Source: Nematostella vectensis (lineage: Eukaryota; Cnidaria; Anthozoa; Actiniaria; Edwardsiidae). From it: a stretch of 64,000 nucleotides of DNA. Each line of letters begins with the position of its first letter. Position 1 is the stretch's first letter. The position numbers were made by a program, and so were the translations under genes. Shown in pieces: positions 51,401 through 64,000 of the stretch. Below the pieces are notes generated by a model, which was not told the DNA's origin, did not search any database, and was given only the letters and a program-made list of their open reading frames with translations. Location: NCBI RefSeq assembly GCF_932526225.1, contig NC_064048.1:3735597-3799596 (forward strand). The letters are read 5' to 3'.

Positions 51401-51790
51401 TAGTCCCTTAGTAGCCCCCGCCTTTCCGTGAGAACCATAGTCCTTGGTAACCCCTCCTTTCCGTTGAAGCCATAGTCCTTGGTAACCCCTCCTTTCCGTT
51501 GAAGCCATAGTCCTTGGTAGCCCTGCCTTTCCGTTGGACCCATATTCTTTGGTGGCCCCAACTTTCCGTTGGACCCATAGTCCTTGGTAGCTCCAACTTT
51601 TCATTAGACCCATAGTCCTTGGTAGCCCCACCCTTACGTTGGACCCATAGTCACTGGAAGCCCCACCTTTCTGTTGGACCCATAGTACTTAATAGCCCAA
51701 TTTTCCGCTGAACCGCATAGACCTTGGTCGCCCCTCCTTTCCGTTTGATTCATAGTCCTTGGTAATCCCACATTCCCGTTCAGCCAAAGT
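51400..51790. repeat. Minisatellite, third cluster
   Basis: About eleven degenerate units of the 35/36-bp TAGTCCTTGGTAGCCCC repeat, preceding copy 5 of the peptide unit just as the second cluster precedes copy 1. Confidence 0.85.
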
Positions 51791-53860
51791 CATTAGTGGC
51801 CTCAAATTTTCGTGGCTCTTTCGTGGAACTCACAGTCCAACGAAATAGACCCATGGCTCACGACAAAATATTTGAGTAAAGTTTTACTCGTTTACTGTGA
51901 ATATCGCATAGACGGACTGAGATAGAGACAGACCACCCCCTACCCCCACCCCCACTATCACCACCAGTCCGGTCAGATGATACGACGCTTTAAAATAACA
52001 ACATAAAACATTTTGCAAAGGCAAACAAGGACATTTAGGTAGCATCGTCATGTCGGCTGGTACTTACTTTGTAGAATTTTAGGGAGTATCTGGTGTGAAC
52101 CATAGCATTAAATGAATAATAAGCATTATTAATGGAAACAAAGACTGCTGATAAGAGAAAGTATCTGTCGCTTGAATTTGGGATGACGATTATTGCTTTT
52201 TAAATTTCACGCTCAAAGCTTGTATACTATTGAATCTTCGTTTTGTCCTTGGCAAACGTAGCGATAGAACGTGAATAGAACGTGACTCAATGACTAAGTG
52301 CTCATTTGTATTAACTGCATTTATTTGGAGAGCCAGTGCGCTTCAGCAACCAAGTATGTGTGTGGAACAGGAAAAACACGAAAACACAAAATTCTTGTAA
52401 ATGCAAGGACTCTTATATCGCAACCCCAATGTACAACCCCAAACAGGTGTTACAGTAAACCGAAAAAAAGCTCTTATAGAGATTAATCGAGAGTGGAAGG
52501 TAAAATATGTTAACATAACATTTAAAGGCCATGGTAGGTGATGCATTCAGGCAAAAAAAACATTTTTCAAATTATTCTTTAGTGTTTTTTCTTTTTAAAG
52601 ACGGGCACCAGTTTTGCTGCAGAAAAAAAGGTTTTATATTCGCTAAACACCTTAATCCACTTCGCTAAATGATGACTGAGTCACATCGTGACCCAACAAA
52701 AAGAGTTTGATTCGATAAACGGGCTAGAAGAGTTCGTGTTCCGACTTTACATTACAAAAATTGCTGGCTAAACACAGCCAGCTTCTATAGCTCGTTGTTT
52801 GTACATAGTGTTGGAAGGTGGTGTAGTTTGCCAAAATTTAGTTCGTTTTTCCTGCCGTCATAGACGGTTATCGCGGTTGGATATAATTCGGCAAATTATA
52901 TGATGAAATCTTGAAATGACCATCGATAGGTCGTAACCTTCATTAAAATAAAATCTATAATAGCACTTTATTTATTGCCATGGTCACGTTTTGCAAAAGT
53001 CAAAGAAGTTTTCATGACAACTTTTATGTCCACAGAAAGTATTCCCTCAACTAATCTTGTGCTCCAAGCTAGTAAAACTGCTATAGACTCTTTGCTATGC
53101 CCTTCGCAAACGTGGTAGTAAAGCTCATTTATCCTAAATGCACATGTTATCAACAACATCATCCACAACAAATTTTCTGTTCAGCATTGTGCTACTTAAG
53201 CATTGAGCTACTTAAGGCTTGGTGGCCCAACAACAAAAGAATACTTAAACATACATTTTGCGTCGGTTTAAAAGGCAAGCATGATTTTTGTTTCTAAGAA
53301 AAAAAAAACGGGTGAACTCTGAATAAATGCCTTTTTTCTAATATTTTCATTGAGACTACTGACAGATATCGCCGCATCACGGCAATAACACATGTATGGT
53401 TTGAGAGAGTCGTTGCTAAGTGCGTTGTACGATGTACGAAGTACGATGCTGCGATTTGTACAAAACGAGAGTTCATATTACCACGCATCACACGAAGTCA
53501 ACTAGAGTCGCTGGAACCGCCTTGGAGTGAACATTTAACTATAGGTAAGAGTAGGATGAACAGAGAAGAGATGCTTGATGCTAAGTCCTTTAAAGATGTC
53601 GTCAAAGTTGAAGAACATTTTTTAGTGTCACTTTCAAGCGTTAACGTCGTTTTTTAAGATTTTGTTGTATTTTGTTTGGATTTATTTTAATTGTCATTTG
53701 GATTGAAAGGAACTTTTGTTTATACAACAATATTACATAATAAAAAGCATTCTATTACACAAAAGTTCTATTAATACAAAGTCAAATACTGTTTGTGCAA
53801 TCATTGGCCAGAGGGTGGCTTTTTAATTCTGACTCAATCATTGCTTGCATACAATCATGT

Positions 53861-54113
53861 CGCCCCATGACAGGTAATCCGGAATCTGGAATCCATGAAA
53901 AAATAATACTTGGATCCGGAATCCATGCTACTGGAATCTGGAATCCATAAACTAGAATCCGGAATCCAAGACTTAAGCTGGAATCCGGATTACAAGAATC
54001 CTGAAAAAAAAAATGGAATCCAGAATCCACGGGAAAAAACCCCACATGGGATCCGGAATCAACACACTAGGATCCGGAATCCAGAACCTTATTAGAGAAC
54101 CTGTCATGGGGCG
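53861..54113. mobile_element. MITE built of GGAATCC repeats (253 bp)
   Basis: Perfect 15-bp inverted ends CGCCCCATGACAGGT, flanked by AATCATG on both sides. The interior is an irregular array of GGAATCC / GGATCCGG motifs. Confidence 0.82.
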
Positions 54114-54119
54114 AATCAT

Positions 54120-54370
54120 GAAAGGTTCATATGAGGAAAACGTTATCGTTTTGGGGGTCTGGTACCGAGGAATCTTGTTTCTTTTTAGATACTTTCTCTA
54201 TAGACTTAAGATGGTCACAGTCACAGTTTTTCTCTTCTGATTACAAATCATAATTTTTACGAAGCCCCTGCGATACGACAACCATAAAAATGACAAGAAT
54301 CATGCAGCTTTTCCAGATAAGAAATATATTAGTTTCCTTATATGGAAGTGACTGCGTTTGGCGAAAACGA
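54120..54370. repeat. Dispersed repeat D2, copy 1
   Basis: Shares AAGATGGTCACAGTCAC, CTTCTGATTACAA and TTTCCTTATATGGAAGTGAC with 58800-59042. Confidence 0.75.
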
Positions 54371-54539
54371 CAATTTTTGGCTGATTTTTCTTGAATTTTT
54401 TTCATCGCTTGGGGGCGTTTGCTTTGGCTGGCGAGACAGAGTGTGAATGGAGTGTGGAGTTTAGATTTTGCAGCATAAGATTTAAAGTGTTGTAAATAGC
54501 TTGCTGTTGTTGCTGTTTTCCTTTTTTTTCTCGAAATCG

Positions 54540-54680
54540 CCCCCCCCCCCCCCCCCCGTTATACCCATAGTCCTTGGTAGTCTAACCTTTCCGTTGGACC
54601 CTTAGTCCTTGGTAGACCCCACCTTTTCGTTGGACCCATAATCCCTGTTAGCCCCACCTTTCCCTTGGACCCGCATAGTC
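54540..54680. repeat. Poly(C) tract and fourth minisatellite cluster
   Basis: A 17-nt C run at 54541-54557 followed by about three units of the 35/36-bp repeat. Confidence 0.8.
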
Positions 54681-54689
54681 CTTGCTATT

Positions 54690-55713
54690 GAACTCATGTG
54701 AATTTTATAATACGAAATGTTTACGCATATTTAATTATTAAAAGTCGATAAATGCTAGTAATGTTACGTTGGATGTTAATGTAACTTTTGGCCCAAAAGA
54801 ATGTCCCTTTCCCGTTAATGAACAGCAAATGGTGTAATTGATTTTTTTTTTCAAGTTACAAACAACAGCATCATAATATAATTAAAAGTCAGAAAAATAA
54901 GTCGAATGACAAAGGATATTTTAAACACAGTTTTAGCTGCTGAATATGTCCAAAAGATTTGACCTATATTTCAGATGTTGATTACGTTAATGGTATCATA
55001 CATACAGTACTACACTCATTTTGTATGAGGGTATAGAACAAGCAGGCCCACAATGTTTAAAACATTGCATGCAACTCTTTTAAGCAGAGTTTGCTTTTCG
55101 ATTATATACTCTACAGCGGGTTTTTAGATAAATCATGCACTATACCATCAAGCTATTCAAAACACTTTAAGTTGGTTATCTTGTAACCCTCATACGTAAG
55201 CTTTCAGGGCAGGCCGTTACAATGAAAGGTTCGATAGTTCTAGCGTTGTCAAGGGGTACACACAAGAGTAAGGGGGGTGAGGAAAGGTTTGATGGTCTTA
55301 ACGGTTTCAATCGGCTTACATAGGAGTGTACGGGGTGTACCGTGACTGAACAGCTGACGGGTGATATCAATGTTCTGTAAAAAAGTCATTGTTTTAAATG
55401 TGGGAGAGGTGTATAATAAAAGAGCCTGGGGCGAGCTTGGGATACCTGTGATATTCTAAAACGTAAGGGACTAGGCTCCATTTACATGATGGTTGCCAGA
55501 AAAATCGTAGTAAACACGAATTTCTGCAAGTTAACGTGGAAATTCTCGACTTACAAAGATTTAGAGCGATAAAAAAGCAAAAAATCGATTGAAGCGGACT
55601 CCAAAATATGGTATGTAATGCCTAATAAGGAAATGACCAAGCGAGCTAAAAAAACGACGGATAGTTTTACCATCCACCCCTCAACTGTGCGCCACTTCTA
55701 TTCTCTAAATTCC
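54690..55713. other. Intergenic DNA between the peptide array and the carboxypeptidase gene
   Basis: A/T-rich, no gene seen. The dispersed repeat D1 copy 2 occupies about 55485-55670. Confidence 0.6.
55485..55670. repeat. Dispersed repeat D1, copy 2
   Basis: See 45230-45420; same orientation, moderately diverged. It lies just downstream of the carboxypeptidase stop codon. Confidence 0.7.
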
Positions 55714-63116
<7,403 letters not shown>

Positions 63117-64000
63117 CTAAAAAATATTGAATAATAAAAGTTGTGAAAACATAAAAACGAATTCAAGATTCCTTGCTTCGGTATCTTCAAAAAATCACCT
63201 CAAGTACAATGAGAAAACAGATTTTTTTTATAGAAAAATCTAACATTTTTCTTAAAAGTTGACAGCACACTATCAAACGATCCTGATAGCGTTAGAGAAT
63301 TGATTATTTAACGACCTTTGAACACAAATTGCCACTCTTATGGCTTAATGTGTTGTCTTTGTGTGGTAAAGTTCAAAACTGTACAAAAAACATAATTAAA
63401 AACGTTTATAATCATTTTTCTGTAAGAATTTCCGCCAATTTGGATCCGCCATCTCAAATTCTTATGATTTTTGTAAAAAAAAAATGGAATTATTACAGAA
63501 AAAAGTATTTGCATGCATGTATTACTGCTAATAGTAATGATAAATGCATAATATTAGCTTTTAAAGTGTTATCTAGTAAATCTAGTGACATTTGTAACAA
63601 CAGCTTTGAGAGAGCAAAATTTAACTAACCCCTTTCCCCAAATATAAAAAATTCTAGCGCTGTTGTGAAACTTGTCACCTGAACAAATTTATAAAGTTAA
63701 AAGAGGCATTTCAATCTGAAAAACAGGACCAAAATATGAAAAATTCACTAATTTCTAGTTTTTGGGAAACCTATGTGTGAAAATTTGCTATTGTAACACG
63801 AAGCGTCTTCTCGACATGTCAATGGCATCAAAACGTCCGCAGATAGATTTTGGGAAAAGTCACCAAGTTTTAGCCTCTTAGACTGCTATGGTTCAGAAGT
63901 TATTGCAATTTTCCCGGAGAAGGGCTTAAGGTGCCCCCCCCCCCTCCCCCCCAGTCTGAATAGGGTTAATAAAGATCATCATTTCTATTGCTGACATATC
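63117..64000. other. Window end: intron or upstream DNA
   Basis: A/T-rich, no exon found. 63650-63970 resembles an inverted, diverged copy of 23933-24250 with the CCCAGTCTGAATAGGGTTAA end. Confidence 0.4.

Larger units (their letters stand above)
51830..54520 (+). pseudogene. Peptide-gene unit, copy 5: upstream half only, no coding exon
   Basis: Aligns to units 1-3 from the GACAAAATATTTGAGTAA / GGACTGAGATAGAGACAGA block through the leader exon (53478-53553, ending ACTATAG/GTAAGAG) to TAGATTTTGCAGCATAAGAT near 54470. It then ends before the signal-peptide exon. A MITE (53861-54113) and a dispersed repeat interrupt it. Confidence 0.75.

Noticed and set aside
63329-63628. 99-residue + strand frame near the window end
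   Set aside because: A/T-rich chance frame in non-coding DNA on the strand opposite the gene.

Overview
The window is eukaryotic nuclear DNA: intron-rich, about 60% A+T by eye, and dense in short inverted-repeat transposons, minisatellites and retrotransposon relics. The mix of a conserved Tudor-SN gene, a Ngaro/PAT-type tyrosine-recombinase retrotransposon and a cysteine-free, arminin-like cationic peptide family points to a cnidarian, more likely an anthozoan than Hydra. That assignment is inference.

0-22 kb: the + strand carries the last 19 coding exons of SND1 (Tudor-SN). I could phase all of them; together they give 737 codons including the stop, from just before SN domain 2 to the C-terminus. 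Its introns hold a 5 kb Ngaro-like element (10065-15048) with split direct repeats, at least three MITE families, CACGTG-rich arrays, a 67-bp G/T minisatellite, a broken antisense ORF (3426-4617), and a partial triplication of one exon with its 3' splice site.

22-31 kb: intergenic DNA with a long foldback, a CCAAT-containing 33-bp array, a broken divergent member of the peptide family (26174-26683), a palindrome-ended MITE, a large 35-36 bp minisatellite, and a Penelope-like fragment inserted into that minisatellite.

31-54.5 kb: a tandem array of ~4.3 kb units. Each intact unit encodes a secreted precursor made of a signal peptide, a very acidic propiece, and a C-terminal Lys-Pro-aromatic/poly-Arg peptide ending Gly-Lys-Lys. 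Copies 1-3 have full coding exons. Copy 4 is a remnant with only the last exon and is split by an RTE-like LINE (45595-48895, minus). Copy 5 keeps the upstream DNA but no coding exon. Copy 3 carries a 222-bp MITE inserted exactly at its exon-2 splice donor and has lost the donor of its leader exon.

55-64 kb: the minus strand carries the C-terminal exons of a glutamate carboxypeptidase II / NAALAD-family gene (M28B). The zinc-ligand His is kept, but several substrate-pocket residues of human GCPII are not. Its introns contain MITEs, a Penelope-like fragment, a ~600-bp GAT microsatellite and other repeats. The rest of the gene lies beyond 64 kb. The two host genes look unrelated; the peptide array between them is the fast-evolving part of the window.
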